A DNA stretch of 64,000 nucleotides from Pedobacter zeaxanthinifaciens (GCF_003313335.1 NZ_QMHP01000013.1:1-64000); one strand, 5' to 3'; positions 15,757 to 25,488 are shown, numbered from the stretch's first letter. Translations and numbers: made by a program. The notes: a model not told the origin generated them from the sequence alone.

Positions 15757-15942
15757 TTATTTTAAAATTACGTTAGCAGCTTTAACAATGGTTGATGAGT
15801 TAGCTGAAGTAGTGGCTTTAGCTAAATTTTCCTCATTGCCAGCAACGTTACCGTTATTAGTAGTAAAAGCAATTAACATTACCACAAATACTGGTACTAA
15901 TAAAAGTAAGAAAGGCGATACGTTTGATAACTTTTTCATCAT
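15757..15942 (-). CDS. Small membrane or exported peptide (61 aa) at the head of the ABC operon
   Basis: MMKK start, one hydrophobic segment (about 8-28, FLLLLVPVFVVMLIAF), then a hydrophilic Asn/Ala/Ser/Thr-rich tail. It may be a single-pass membrane protein with the tail outside, or a signal-peptide precursor. No known family is recognised. Support that it is real: it has a credible AT-rich leader, lies 2 bases before the ATPase gene in the same direction, and its hydrophobic profile is non-random. A role as transporter accessory subunit or as exported peptide is open. Confidence 0.6.
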   Translation of the reverse strand: MMKKLSNVSPFLLLLVPVFVVMLIAFTTNNGNVAGNEENLAKATTSANSSTIVKAANVILK

Positions 15943-16080
15943 TTTAAGTTTTTAAGTTTATGGCAAATCGGGGTAGCGTTATTGGCCTTATCCGCTTTGC
16001 TTGAACAAATAGAATAATTCTTAAAATGCTGTGAAAATGTTTTAGACCAATTGCAAAATATCCTAGATAAACGGTAAAAA

Positions 16081-16145
16081 TGCCAGTTTGTCGAATAAAT
16101 CGCCTAAATTGCCCATTCGTAGAAAAAAAATGCCTGTTGGTCGAA
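16081..16145. promoter_or_regulatory. Three direct repeats TGCCnnTTnGTmGAA (LytTR-type operator candidate)
   Basis: Copies: TGCCAGTTTGTCGAA (16081-16095), TGCCCATTCGTAGAA (16110-16124), TGCCTGTTGGTCGAA (16131-16145). Start-to-start distances are 29 and 21 bases. CCAGTTTGT inside copy 1 fits the LytTR half-site pattern (GTT core with A/C before and G/T after) at 8 of 9 positions. They lie between the divergent ABC operon and the LytS/LytTR genes. Confidence 0.65.
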
Positions 16146-16204
16146 TGTGCTTGCTTGACATTACGCTTATAGGTAGTTTAGATGATTAAGTTTCTACAAG
16201 TTAC

Positions 16205-17239
16205 ATGAAGAATAATAGCAGAGCATCATTAATATTAAATTGTATTTTTTGGGGAATTATTGGAACACTAGTTGCCGCAATAATGATTTTCTCGAAAAAG
16301 AAGTTTGCCGTTCAAGAGATTGTAATTGACTATGTTGTTTTTGGAGCGGTTAATGTCGCTGTGTTTTATATCAATTACATTTTCCTAATTCCCGAGCTTA
16401 TCAAAAAAAGAAAGCAATACCTTTGGTTTATAGTTTGCTTTATTTTGTTAATTGCCGTAAGTGTAGGCATTAAAGTGGCCGTAGCTAAGTTTTATCCAGA
16501 GTTTGTGCTTCAATACAAAGCTGATGACAAAATTCAGCATATCCCTATGGCAAATTATATCATTTCGGTGGTGTTTATTGCTGGCTTTTTCTTGGTGTCA
16601 AGCAGTGTAATCAAGTTTGCTGTTGATTGGTTTTCTAATGAACGTATACAACGCAACTTAGAAAGTGAAAAAAAGGATATGGAATTGCAGTTTTTGAAAT
16701 CGCAGCTGAATCCTCACTTCCTATTCAATTCTTTAAACAATATTTATTCTTTAGCTTATCAAAAATCAGATAAAACTGCGGATGCCATTTTAAAGCTTTC
16801 GGAAATTATGCGCTATATGATTTATGAAAGTAATGATAGTTGGGTAAGTTTGAACAAAGAAGTGGAGTACGTGGAAAGCTATGTAGAACTGCAAAAATTA
16901 AGATTTAAGGACGGCGCTTCTGTTGAAATTAGCATTAATGGCGTAATTGACGGACAGCAAATTGTACCACTAATTCTGATTTCTTTTGTAGAAAATGCTT
17001 TTAAGCACGGCGTGGCCAATGATCCGTCTGACCCTATCAAAATCAATATCATTGCAAACCAGAAAATTTTGCATTTTAGCGTAACTAATAAGAAAAATAC
17101 CACCAATAAAGATGCCATAGGCGGAGTTGGACTAAATAACGTGGAACGTAGGTTACAATTGCTATATCCAGAGCGATATAAGCTGAATATTGTAAATACG
17201 CCCACGCATTACACCACAGAACTAATGCTTGATTTATGA
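16205..17239 (+). CDS. LytS/YehU-type sensor histidine kinase
   Basis: Four predicted membrane helices (about 9-29, 40-62, 72-95, 115-140) precede a short linker and a His_kinase domain with H171 in LNPHFLFNSLNNIYSL. The ATPase domain has the N-box (ILISFVENAFKHGV, about 258-271) and GVGLNNVERRLQLLY. It lacks a periplasmic sensor domain, so the signal is probably membrane-borne. The gene overlaps the LytTR regulator by 4 bases (ATGA), making them an obligate pair. The operator-like repeats lie 60-125 bases upstream. Confidence 0.95.
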   Translation: MKNNSRASLILNCIFWGIIGTLVAAIMIFSKKKFAVQEIVIDYVVFGAVNVAVFYINYIFLIPELIKKRKQYLWFIVCFILLIAVSVGIKVAVAKFYPEFVLQYKADDKIQHIPMANYIISVVFIAGFFLVSSSVIKFAVDWFSNERIQRNLESEKKDMELQFLKSQLNPHFLFNSLNNIYSLAYQKSDKTADAILKLSEIMRYMIYESNDSWVSLNKEVEYVESYVELQKLRFKDGASVEISINGVIDGQQIVPLILISFVENAFKHGVANDPSDPIKINIIANQKILHFSVTNKKNTTNKDAIGGVGLNNVERRLQLLYPERYKLNIVNTPTHYTTELMLDL

Positions 17240-17982
17240 TCTTAAAATGTATTGCCGTAGATGATGAGCCACTAGCGCTTGATATTATTGCAGATTACGT
17301 AGCTAAAGTGCCATTTTTGGAACTCGTAAAACGTACCGAAAGTGCCATTGAGGCCATGCAATTGGTACAGGAGGGTAATATTGATTTGGTGTTTTTAGAT
17401 ATTCAAATGCCGGAGCTTACTGGAATACAGTTTTTAAAGATTGCCGGCAATAAAGCAAGCTACATTTTAACCACGGCCTATTCGCAATATGCTTTGGAAA
17501 GCTATGATTTGAACGTTTCAGATTATCTATTAAAACCAATTGCTTTCGATAGGTTTTATAAAGCAGTGGAGAAAGTTCGCAATCAGCATCAGAAGCAGGA
17601 AGCTGCGGCGGTTGCACCAATTCCTGAACCGGTTGCACCTGCAAGTACTGCTGCCGCACCAATTCAGGATTTCATTTTCGTAAAAACCGAACACAAAATT
17701 CAAAAAATTGAGCTGGATGATATTCTTTACATCGAAGGCTTAAAAGATTACATCTCTATCTTCACCAAAACAGAGCGTGTAATTACATTGCAAAATATGA
17801 AGAAGATGGAGGAAACCTTACCCAAAGGCGAATTTATTAGGGTGCATAAATCCTACATTATTGCGGTGGATAAAATAGAAAGTATTGAACGCAGCAGGAT
17901 TTCCATCGGGGGTAAAACGATTCCGGTTGGCGATACTTACAGGGATGCGTTTTTCAAGCTGATAGATAGTAGGAACGTTTAA
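17236..17982 (+). CDS. LytTR-family response regulator
   Basis: Receiver domain with acidic pair D9-D10 (AVDDEP), phosphoacceptor D55 (LVFLDIQMP) and the conserved Lys (YLLKPI). An Ala/Pro-rich linker (about 120-143, EAAAVAPIPEPVAPASTAAAP) leads to a LytTR DNA-binding domain (about 145-248; IEGLKDYISIFT, GEFIRVHKSYIIAVDKIESI, IPVGDTYRD). Partner of the upstream kinase. Likely targets: the triple repeats at 16081-16145, hence its own operon and the ABC transporter operon. Confidence 0.96.
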   Translation: MILKCIAVDDEPLALDIIADYVAKVPFLELVKRTESAIEAMQLVQEGNIDLVFLDIQMPELTGIQFLKIAGNKASYILTTAYSQYALESYDLNVSDYLLKPIAFDRFYKAVEKVRNQHQKQEAAAVAPIPEPVAPASTAAAPIQDFIFVKTEHKIQKIELDDILYIEGLKDYISIFTKTERVITLQNMKKMEETLPKGEFIRVHKSYIIAVDKIESIERSRISIGGKTIPVGDTYRDAFFKLIDSRNV

Positions 17983-18030
17983 AAACGGGCCTCGCCTTAT
18001 ACTGTAAACCAGGATGGATAGATAGCTAAT

Positions 18031-18768
18031 CTACCCCTGCCCAATATGTTGTTTAATTGCATTTTCGGCTTGTAGTACTAATTCTTCAGCAGGTTTGTCT
18101 TCACGTTCAATTGGCGCTAATACGGTCCATTTCAACGGAAGTAGTGTTCCTAGCGGATAGCTTCCAAAACGAACAATTTTCCAAGAATTTTCGATAGCTA
18201 TTGGAACAATTACAGCCTTCGGAACAATTTTAAGCAAGGTAGCAATTCCGCCAACTTGAAACGGTTTCATTTGGCCATCCTTGGCTCTGGTACCCTCAGC
18301 AAAAATTACGGTGCTCCAATTCTTTTCGTTCATCCTGCGGCCCAATTTAATAATCTCGCCAATGGATTGTTTAGTGTCTTTTCTATCGATATTAGCTCCG
18401 CCACCATATTTCAAGTTAAACGAAATAGAAGGGATGCCCTTAGTCAATTCAATTTTGGAAATGAACTTAGGGTGATGCTTGCGTAGAAACCAAATTAAGC
18501 TTGGAATATCGTACATACTTTGATGGTTAGCCACAAAAATAATGGGCCTATCCGTAGGTAACTGCTGGTTGTTTTTAAAACTTACCGAATTGAGTAAAGT
18601 AAGCTGCGAATAAGTAAGGAAAAAATTAAGGATATCTACCGACGATTTGTGTGCCTTATATCCAAAAAGCTTGTAGCACACCCACTGGATAGGATGGAAA
18701 ATACCCAAAAATAAACCGAACGTTAAAAAAAAGATTGGCGTTAAAATGTAGCCTAGTAGCTTCTTCAT
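18031..18768 (-). CDS. plsC: 1-acyl-sn-glycerol-3-phosphate acyltransferase
   Basis: Transfers the second acyl chain in phosphatidic acid synthesis at the inner membrane. The NHQSMYD motif (HX4D) is the catalytic site, and FAEGTRAKDG is the glycerol-phosphate binding block. VVPIAIENS is a further conserved block. An N-terminal membrane helix precedes them (about 5-25). The Met at 18768 (MKKLLGYILTPIFF) is preferred; the in-frame Met ten codons upstream is followed by a lysine-rich stretch not seen in the family. The Nudix gene upstream (18828) is in the same direction with a 59-base gap. Confidence 0.92.
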   Translation of the reverse strand: MKKLLGYILTPIFFLTFGLFLGIFHPIQWVCYKLFGYKAHKSSVDILNFFLTYSQLTLLNSVSFKNNQQLPTDRPIIFVANHQSMYDIPSLIWFLRKHHPKFISKIELTKGIPSISFNLKYGGGANIDRKDTKQSIGEIIKLGRRMNEKNWSTVIFAEGTRAKDGQMKPFQVGGIATLLKIVPKAVIVPIAIENSWKIVRFGSYPLGTLLPLKWTVLAPIEREDKPAEELVLQAENAIKQHIGQG

Positions 18769-18827
18769 CAATTGCTTTTTCAGTAATTTTTTATGCAAAG
18801 GTAGGAAGATTTATAAATCTGCCAACG

Positions 18828-19424
18828 TTACAGTAAGCCTTCGCTTTGCATAATATGAACTTTTAGAATAGCGGCCACACTCATGCTATCGGTAATTTCA
18901 CCGTTTAACACCATTTGGTAGGCCTTTTCAAATGGAAGTTTGAGCAATTGTAAATCTTCTGTTTCTTCTGGTGCCGCTTGCCCTTGTGTAAGTTCTTTCG
19001 CTAAATAAATGATGGCCAGTTCATCACTAACGGAATTGGACAAATGCATGCGCTGTATTTCTATCAACTTACTTGGGATCAGTCCTGTTTCTTCCAGTAG
19101 TTCTCTTTTGGCGCTTAACTCAGGGTCTGTTCCCTCCGGGCAACCGCCTTCGGGAATTTCCCAGCTGTATGCTTTTAAAGGATAGCGATACTGACCAACT
19201 AACCAAGTATAACCCTGCTCATCTAGCGGTAATACACCAATGGCAATATTTTTGAAATGCACTTCGCCGTAAATGCCTTTTCCGCCACTTGGATTAATTA
19301 CCTGATGTTCTGTTACAGAAATCCAATTGTTGCTATATTTCTCTTCGCTACTTAGTGTTTGCCAAGGGTTTTCTTCGTTCATCTTTTTAAAACTTTCGTA
19401 ATCACAAGGCACAAACATAGTCAT
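18828..19424 (-). CDS. Nudix hydrolase (ADP-ribose pyrophosphatase-like)
   Basis: The Nudix box is visible as GGCPEGTDPELSAKRELLEE followed by TGL; the helix part REL-x-EE-x-G is complete, while the usual first Glu of GX5E is Thr. YSWEIPEGGC before it and the C-terminal helical end resemble ADP-sugar pyrophosphatases. Cytoplasmic; substrate not determinable beyond a nucleoside diphosphate derivative. An internal Met (residue 15, MNEENPW) is an equally good start. The stop of the outer membrane gene at 19431 is only 6 bases upstream of this start. Confidence 0.92.
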   Translation of the reverse strand: MTMFVPCDYESFKKMNEENPWQTLSSEEKYSNNWISVTEHQVINPSGGKGIYGEVHFKNIAIGVLPLDEQGYTWLVGQYRYPLKAYSWEIPEGGCPEGTDPELSAKRELLEETGLIPSKLIEIQRMHLSNSVSDELAIIYLAKELTQGQAAPEETEDLQLLKLPFEKAYQMVLNGEITDSMSVAAILKVHIMQSEGLL

Positions 19425-19430
19425 TATGAT

Positions 19431-21854
19431 TTATTCGTTGCTTTTCGATGTAGTTGGCGGAGGAGGCACATTAACCTTGTTGGTTTTTACTTTAGTAAAT
19501 CGATAATTGAGGTTGAAGACAAAATTGTTGGTATTAGCTACTCCGTAGGTGTTCGAGGTAAAATTTAGACCTTCGTTGTAAGTTGAGTTTCTTCGGCCTC
19601 TAAAAGGATCATTAGCGCTGATACGAGCAGTGAGCGTGTTCTTGAAAAATGATTTCCTTGCACCAAAACTGGTGTTGATAGATGCACTGTTTCGTCCAAT
19701 GGCGCTAATATTATTATTGTAATTTAAGTTAGCCTCGAATGCAGTTTTATAAGGCAATTGCATTGAAAAACCGCCTCTGGCTCTAATACTGATCCCTCCG
19801 CGGTTAAGTGCGCTGTTTAAAGTAGAGGTGTAATTACTTTGAATTAAACTGAAATTACCATTTGCCGATATTTTTTTAGTTGGTCGGTAATTACCAATCA
19901 ACATCAATGCTAATGAATAATTGGTGCCCACGTTGCTAAAAGTACTTTCTGAAATCCCGTTAGGATTTACGAAACGATACCTTTCAATTACACCGCTGGC
20001 GGTAGAGTAGGAGATACGTGGTGTGAAGGACCATTGATTACCGAATGCACCAAAACTCAAATCAAATTGATGTGTATAGGATGGAGTCAAATCAGGATTT
20101 CCGTAAGAAATATTCAAGGTATCCGCATTGTTTACCTGAGGGTTAAGTGTATTTTCTCTCGGGCGGTTAATGCGCACACTATAGGTTGCGCCAATGTTGT
20201 ATCTTTTCCTGAAAAATCTGTTTAGCGAAAAGGATGGGAAAAAGCTAAGGTAGGGGTTCACGTTGTAAAGCTCGCCGGTAGAAAGGTCGAAAGTAACGTT
20301 AGTGTACTCGCTACGCATGGCAGCCTTCGCCGACCAGCCATTTTTACGGTAATTATAGGAAAGATAGCCTGCTAAAATATGCTCATTGTAAAGAAATTGG
20401 TTGCTTAACTCATTGTTACTTACATACTGTTGCGTTTTGTAGTTGAAATTTTCTACCAGCAAATCGTTGTTGTTTTTCCTATAGTTGTAGGCCATCCCAA
20501 ATTCCAGCCGATCTCGCTTTTTGAATACCGGCTTATCATAATCTAAGTTGAAGTTAATGCCACTGTTACCAATCTCGTTATCATTTTGCTGCAAACTAGG
20601 GCTCAGGTTGGTTGGGAATGCATAGCTGCGCTCAAAACTCCGTATGCCGTTGCTGTTGTTAGTGTTAACGGTGAAACCCGCAGTAAGTTTCCCGCCAGCG
20701 GTATCGGTGTTGAGGCTATAATCGGCGTTGAAAACAAAATTATTGCTACTATTATCTCCAATATTCACTTGGTTTCGTAGCCTTTTAGTAATTTCTTCTT
20801 CATTAATGTAATAGAAATCGTTTCCTGATAGGCTATTACTCCCATTTACATTATAGCTGGTATTTAAACGTAAGTTTTGTTTTTTGTTGATATCCCAGTC
20901 GAGGGCTACTCTAAAATTGCCGCCATTACTTTCACTTCTCGAATTGTTAAATTGATCGTAGTAAAAGGTGGTGTCTGGGAAAAAATTGGTTCTGTAACTT
21001 TCACTGCTATTTCTGCCCAATCCAGTTCTGTATGCGCCGCCGCCGGTAATACTGTATTTTTCGCCTCGATACGATGCATTTGCATTGGCATTGTTATTCC
21101 CCTGAGTTCCTGCAGCTAGTCCAACATTTCCATTAAAGCCAACCTTGAAACCTTTTTTCATTACAATGTTGATGATTCCCTCGCCATCGGCTGAATATTT
21201 TGCAGGCGGGTTGGTCATCACTTCAATTTTCTCTATGGCGTCTGATGGCAGCACATTCAATAAATCGGCAATGTTGGAAGTCATGTAATCTGAAGGTTTT
21301 CCATCGATAAAAACCCTGGTGCTGCGTTTACCTGAGATGGTGGTGTTGCCATCAATATCCACCTCAACCATCGGTACATTTTTCAGCAAATCCGTTGCTG
21401 TACTTCCCTCTGCTAAAATACTTGAGCTTACATTGTAGGTAATTACATCTGCACCTACTTCAATTACAGGTTTTTCAGAAGTAATTACCACTTCATTTAA
21501 ATTATTCTGCTCAGCAGCAAGTTTTAGCGAACCTAAATTTTTATCTGGATCGGCTTTGCTTAATACAACTTCGTTAACAAATAAAGCCCCAAAGCCTACA
21601 TAGCTCACCTTAACTTTATAGGTGCCAAATTTGATATTGCTAAATTTAAAGAAACCATTTTCATCAGTTTGAAGCGTAATTACAGGTTGTTCAACACCGC
21701 TTTCAAATAATGCTACTACAGCAAATGGAATAGGCAAGGCACCAACCTCTTCAATAACCTTTCCCCTGATGATCCCTTTATCTGTAGTTTGTGATTTGGC
21801 TTGAAATGAAATAAGTAGTAAGGTAGAAAAGGCAAGGGCAAGAAAATTCTTCAA
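19431..21854 (-). CDS. Outer membrane beta-barrel protein, TonB-dependent receptor-like with carboxypeptidase-regulatory domain
   Basis: Signal peptide 1-21 (MKNFLALAFSTLLLISFQAKS). A CarboxypepD_reg-like beta-sandwich covers about 27-115 (GIIRGKVIEEVGALPIPFA). A plug-like domain (about 125-230) has VDIDGNTTISGKRSTRVFIDGKPS and IEKIEVMTNPPAKYSADGEG. The remainder is an OMP_b-brl_3 barrel ending in an aromatic strand (NNFVFNLNYRFTKV). This family differs from SusC receptors and has no SusD partner here. Ligand unknown. The downstream paralogue-type gene at 22042-24516 is read the same way, but a terminator between them suggests separate transcripts. Confidence 0.92.
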   Translation of the reverse strand: MKNFLALAFSTLLLISFQAKSQTTDKGIIRGKVIEEVGALPIPFAVVALFESGVEQPVITLQTDENGFFKFSNIKFGTYKVKVSYVGFGALFVNEVVLSKADPDKNLGSLKLAAEQNNLNEVVITSEKPVIEVGADVITYNVSSSILAEGSTATDLLKNVPMVEVDIDGNTTISGKRSTRVFIDGKPSDYMTSNIADLLNVLPSDAIEKIEVMTNPPAKYSADGEGIINIVMKKGFKVGFNGNVGLAAGTQGNNNANANASYRGEKYSITGGGAYRTGLGRNSSESYRTNFFPDTTFYYDQFNNSRSESNGGNFRVALDWDINKKQNLRLNTSYNVNGSNSLSGNDFYYINEEEITKRLRNQVNIGDNSSNNFVFNADYSLNTDTAGGKLTAGFTVNTNNSNGIRSFERSYAFPTNLSPSLQQNDNEIGNSGINFNLDYDKPVFKKRDRLEFGMAYNYRKNNNDLLVENFNYKTQQYVSNNELSNQFLYNEHILAGYLSYNYRKNGWSAKAAMRSEYTNVTFDLSTGELYNVNPYLSFFPSFSLNRFFRKRYNIGATYSVRINRPRENTLNPQVNNADTLNISYGNPDLTPSYTHQFDLSFGAFGNQWSFTPRISYSTASGVIERYRFVNPNGISESTFSNVGTNYSLALMLIGNYRPTKKISANGNFSLIQSNYTSTLNSALNRGGISIRARGGFSMQLPYKTAFEANLNYNNNISAIGRNSASINTSFGARKSFFKNTLTARISANDPFRGRRNSTYNEGLNFTSNTYGVANTNNFVFNLNYRFTKVKTNKVNVPPPPTTSKSNE

Positions 21855-21974
21855 AGTCTATGGTGTTCTAAATCAATAAAATATGCTACTGCAATATAGT
21901 TAGAAACCAATTAAAAATCAATTTTAAACTGTATTGTTAGTGGAATGTGGTTGTGCTTGAAAATTTAGATATTA

Positions 21975-22013
21975 AAAAGCCCCTAAGGTTTAAATTTCTT
22001 TGGGGCTTTTTTC
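21975..22013. terminator. Intrinsic terminator after the 22042-24516 gene
   Basis: AAAAAGCCCC (21975-21984) pairs with GGGGCTTTTTT (22003-22013), and T-runs flank it on both strands. Confidence 0.88.
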
Positions 22014-22041
22014 ATTTTATTTCTTAAGGTTTCAATCTGTT

Positions 22042-24516
22042 TTAGAAGCTCTCTTCATCAGATCGTGGTGCTTCCTGTTGTTTCTTTTTCTTTTGGCTAA
22101 AATCGGATTTTCCAAAACGGTAAGAGAAAGTTAACGAAGCCATGTTTCCTGCTCTAGCTCGGCTAAAATCAATGCTCGAACCTGCATTTTGGAACTCCAT
22201 TTGGAACTTACGAGTGTTAAATAAGTTTCTGATATTAAAACTTAAGCTAGCCTTTTTGTTAAGTACATCCATTTTTGCGCCAGCATCAAAGCCGTACATG
22301 GCCTTAAAAGTACCTTGTGCTGTAACTTCGTTCGAACGGTAATCAGCCCTTAGCTGTAAGGTGATTGCGTAAGGCAGTGTAATGTTATGCGTCATATTAG
22401 CATTGTAAGCTACACCATCCACATCTGATGTGCCAAATTCGGCTACGCCTTCAATTTTACGTTGGTATAAGTTGAAATTGGTAGTCATGTTCCACTTTTT
22501 AGATAGATCTAACTTTCCAATTAATTCGATACCGCTATTTTTAGCGCTGGTTAAGTTCTGCGGGATGGTTAAATTGATTCCACCCTCAAGTTCATATCTA
22601 ATTCTTTGAATCACATCATTAGTTTGGCGATAATAAGCAGTAGATACTAACGAGAAGTTTTTGAAAAACCTGCTGTAGCTCAATTCAAAAGCATGTACAT
22701 CTTCAGGCATCAAATTCACGTTACCTTGGCGGTAGTTAATCGGGTCCGATACATCTAAAAACGGGTTGGTATCCCATCCACGAGGGCGGTTTACACGGCG
22801 ACTATAACTTAACTGAAGCTGCTGCTCATTTTTAAGTTTTTGAGTTAAGAATACACTTGGGTATAAGCGGGTGTAGGCCACTCTTCCCGGCGTATAGGCA
22901 ATGTTCCCTCCCGGGAGATAAGCGCCCATTTCGGTGCTCAAAGCTGCATCTTCACCCCTCAAGCCAATTTGGTAGCCAAAGTTTTTAATTTGATTTTGAT
23001 AGTTGAGGTAAAGGGCATGTACGTAGTCGTCGCTGTTAAAGTCATTACTTAAAGTACGGCTAAAAATGTACATGTTATTTACCACTGAATCCGCAAGTGT
23101 TCTACTATTGGAAATGCGGTATTGTGTACGGTACCCAGCTTCTAAACGTGAATTTTCCGTTAAAGGCAAAATGTAGTCTAATTGAATGTTGTAATTTTTA
23201 TTATCGCTAGGTCTGCTGGTAATTTGCTGTATAAAAGGAGATGTTACAGGAGCGCCTGAAGTAAAATAACGGTCGGTGTCGAAAGTTTGGTAAGTGTCGT
23301 TATTTCCAGTAGCGAAACTAGCGTTAAAAGAAAGCTCTTCCCCTTTTTTCTTGAATTTTTGTAAGAAATCTACACTTAAATCATAGTTGTTGCCGCTGCG
23401 GTCTCTGCTGTTAACACGATTAGAGAGGTTAACAGGCGCATTGCTTGCACTAAATTCGTTAATGCCGATAAATTCATCTTCAACACTGTTTCTTGAATTA
23501 AATCCACCAGAAACGCTCACCGTGCTTTTGTCGCTCAGGTTGTAGTCCATCCCAAGCTTTACGTTGTGTCCCTTTTCTAATTCATTGGAGTTATTGTCCT
23601 GAGTAACGTATCCAACGCCTCTTTTTTCGTTTCTGTAATAGGTATTGTTGAAACCAAATCCAGGTCGGTTACCATAACGATAACTGTAATTAGCATATAA
23701 GTTTACGTTCTTATTTTGAAAAGCTAAGTTGGTAGAAGCATTGTAGTTGTCTCTATTTCCACCAGTAATGGCCACATTACCATTTAATCCTAGTTTTTTG
23801 TTTTTCTTTAGTACGATGTTGATGATACCGGTTTGGCCTTCAGCATCGTATTTTGAAGATGGATTGGTAATTACCTCAATGGTTTCGATAGAGCTTGCTG
23901 GAATTGAAGCTAAAATTTGCGCTACATCACCACCGCCAATTAACGATTGCTTGCCATCAATAAGTACCCTCGCCGCAGAACCCCTTAAGGATACGCCGCC
24001 ATTCATATCGGTTTGTACCGAAGGCACGTTTTGAAGTACATCGGTAGCCGAACCACCTTCACTCACCACGCTTTGGTCTACAGAAAAAACCTTCTTATCT
24101 ATACCTAGTTGCATAGTGGGTTTTTGAGCAGTAACGGTAACTTCGTTTAAGATGTTTCCTTTGCCCGTTTTCATTTTGATGGTACCTAAGTTGATGGTTT
24201 TTAAAGCTCCGGTAATGGCAACAGAATCCCTTACCATCGTTTGGTAGCCAATGTAACTTGCTTTAAAGGTGTAAACGCCATTGGCAATATTGCCGATAGT
24301 GAAGTTACCATCTAAATCGGTCTGTACAATTTTAACGGTAGCCTTGGTTTTTCTATCGGTAAGTACAGCCGAAGCGTAAGGAATGGTTTCGTTGGTTTGA
24401 GCGTCTATAATTTTGCCACTGATTTTACCAGTGCCTCCATTTTGGGCATAAATTTTTACAGTTGTAATACAAATAACAGCGGCTAATAAAAGAACTTTGC
24501 ACTTAATCCTATCCAT
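22042..24516 (-). CDS. Outer membrane beta-barrel protein, TonB-dependent receptor-like
   Basis: Same architecture as its neighbour at 19431-21854. Signal peptide (MDRIKCKVLLLAAVICITTVKIYA), regulatory beta-sandwich (GKISGKIIDAQTNETIPYAS), plug with GGVSLRGSAARVLIDGKQS and IETIEVITNPSSKYDAEGQTG, then a long barrel closing with MASLTFSYRFGKSDF. A basic, Gln-rich tail (FSQKKKKQQEAPRSDEESF) extends beyond the final strand, which is unusual because the last aromatic strand normally ends the protein. It aligns poorly in detail with the neighbour, suggesting an old duplication or independent acquisition. Confidence 0.92.
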   Translation of the reverse strand: MDRIKCKVLLLAAVICITTVKIYAQNGGTGKISGKIIDAQTNETIPYASAVLTDRKTKATVKIVQTDLDGNFTIGNIANGVYTFKASYIGYQTMVRDSVAITGALKTINLGTIKMKTGKGNILNEVTVTAQKPTMQLGIDKKVFSVDQSVVSEGGSATDVLQNVPSVQTDMNGGVSLRGSAARVLIDGKQSLIGGGDVAQILASIPASSIETIEVITNPSSKYDAEGQTGIINIVLKKNKKLGLNGNVAITGGNRDNYNASTNLAFQNKNVNLYANYSYRYGNRPGFGFNNTYYRNEKRGVGYVTQDNNSNELEKGHNVKLGMDYNLSDKSTVSVSGGFNSRNSVEDEFIGINEFSASNAPVNLSNRVNSRDRSGNNYDLSVDFLQKFKKKGEELSFNASFATGNNDTYQTFDTDRYFTSGAPVTSPFIQQITSRPSDNKNYNIQLDYILPLTENSRLEAGYRTQYRISNSRTLADSVVNNMYIFSRTLSNDFNSDDYVHALYLNYQNQIKNFGYQIGLRGEDAALSTEMGAYLPGGNIAYTPGRVAYTRLYPSVFLTQKLKNEQQLQLSYSRRVNRPRGWDTNPFLDVSDPINYRQGNVNLMPEDVHAFELSYSRFFKNFSLVSTAYYRQTNDVIQRIRYELEGGINLTIPQNLTSAKNSGIELIGKLDLSKKWNMTTNFNLYQRKIEGVAEFGTSDVDGVAYNANMTHNITLPYAITLQLRADYRSNEVTAQGTFKAMYGFDAGAKMDVLNKKASLSFNIRNLFNTRKFQMEFQNAGSSIDFSRARAGNMASLTFSYRFGKSDFSQKKKKQQEAPRSDEESF

Positions 24517-24616
24517 TTAAATTCGGTTGAGTTTTAATGTAATTTTAATGAGGGGGCAAATCTCGTTAATTAAAGATTTAAAAGAATAGGCGTAACCATT
24601 TTATTACAGCGTTTTT

Positions 24617-25240
24617 ATGCTTGATTACAGTAATATTTTTGATAAAGAAGCGCTAGACTACCCTAGCTACAGAAATTTGGTAGATGAACTATTGGCCAAA
24701 GGCGAAACTACGGGTCCAGACCATTCGGAGGCGATGTTGCACTACAGTAAAATGAATGTGCAGCGCATGAATAGGGTAGATAAAACTACTGCACTTAGTG
24801 CTGATTTGCTAGCCACTTTAGAGGGCATAAAAGGAAAATATAAGTTTTTGGTAATTACCGAGGGTTGGTGTGGCGATGCCGCTCAAATTGTGCCTGTAAT
24901 TAATAAAATGGCTTTGGCTGCGCCAGATAAAATTGAGTTGAAATTGACGTTGAGGGATAAAAACTTGCCTTTAATTGATGCGCATTTAACTAACGGTGGC
25001 AGGGCTATTCCGGTATTGTTAATTTTGGACGAGGCTGGCAACTTGGTGATGCCAAAGTGGGGTCCACGTCCGGCGGTTTTACAAAACCTAATGGCCGAGT
25101 GGAAAAACGAGGGTGTAGTAATGCCAGAGCTTGCGGAAAAACTGCATGGTTGGTATGCAAAAGATAAAACAGTGGCAACGCAGGCCGAGTTGACTGAATT
25201 GTTGAAGCCCCTCTCTGTCTTCGGCATTTCTCCCCAATAG
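24617..25240 (+). CDS. Thioredoxin-like family protein
   Basis: A cytosolic protein of 207 residues with a thioredoxin-fold core (VITEGWCGDAAQIVPVINKMA, residues about 77-97 with a WCGD active-site-like motif, then RAIPVLLILDEAG with the cis-Pro position). The single Cys in WCGD replaces the usual CxxC, so a classic disulfide exchange role is doubtful. An N-terminal ~55-residue helical part precedes the fold. It is monocistronic and sits between outer-membrane genes and hisS. Confidence 0.85.
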   Translation: MLDYSNIFDKEALDYPSYRNLVDELLAKGETTGPDHSEAMLHYSKMNVQRMNRVDKTTALSADLLATLEGIKGKYKFLVITEGWCGDAAQIVPVINKMALAAPDKIELKLTLRDKNLPLIDAHLTNGGRAIPVLLILDEAGNLVMPKWGPRPAVLQNLMAEWKNEGVVMPELAEKLHGWYAKDKTVATQAELTELLKPLSVFGISPQ

Positions 25241-25488
25241 GAAGAGAACGGATTTAGGGAAGTTTGTGCAAGAATGAAACTGTTTTTCGAACGGGTTAAT
25301 CGTAGCTTCGTTAATTAAGAGATACGGCTTGTGGCGATGCTTCAGGAAAGAATTTAATTAGGTTGTTCTAAATGGATTCTTTCCCGAAGATGTATGAGCG
25401 TAGCTTACAGTTCGCAATGACAATTTTGAAGATTTTACTTCATGGATCTTCAGTTTGACATTACGGTGTAAGTGGCCAAAAAAGGCGC

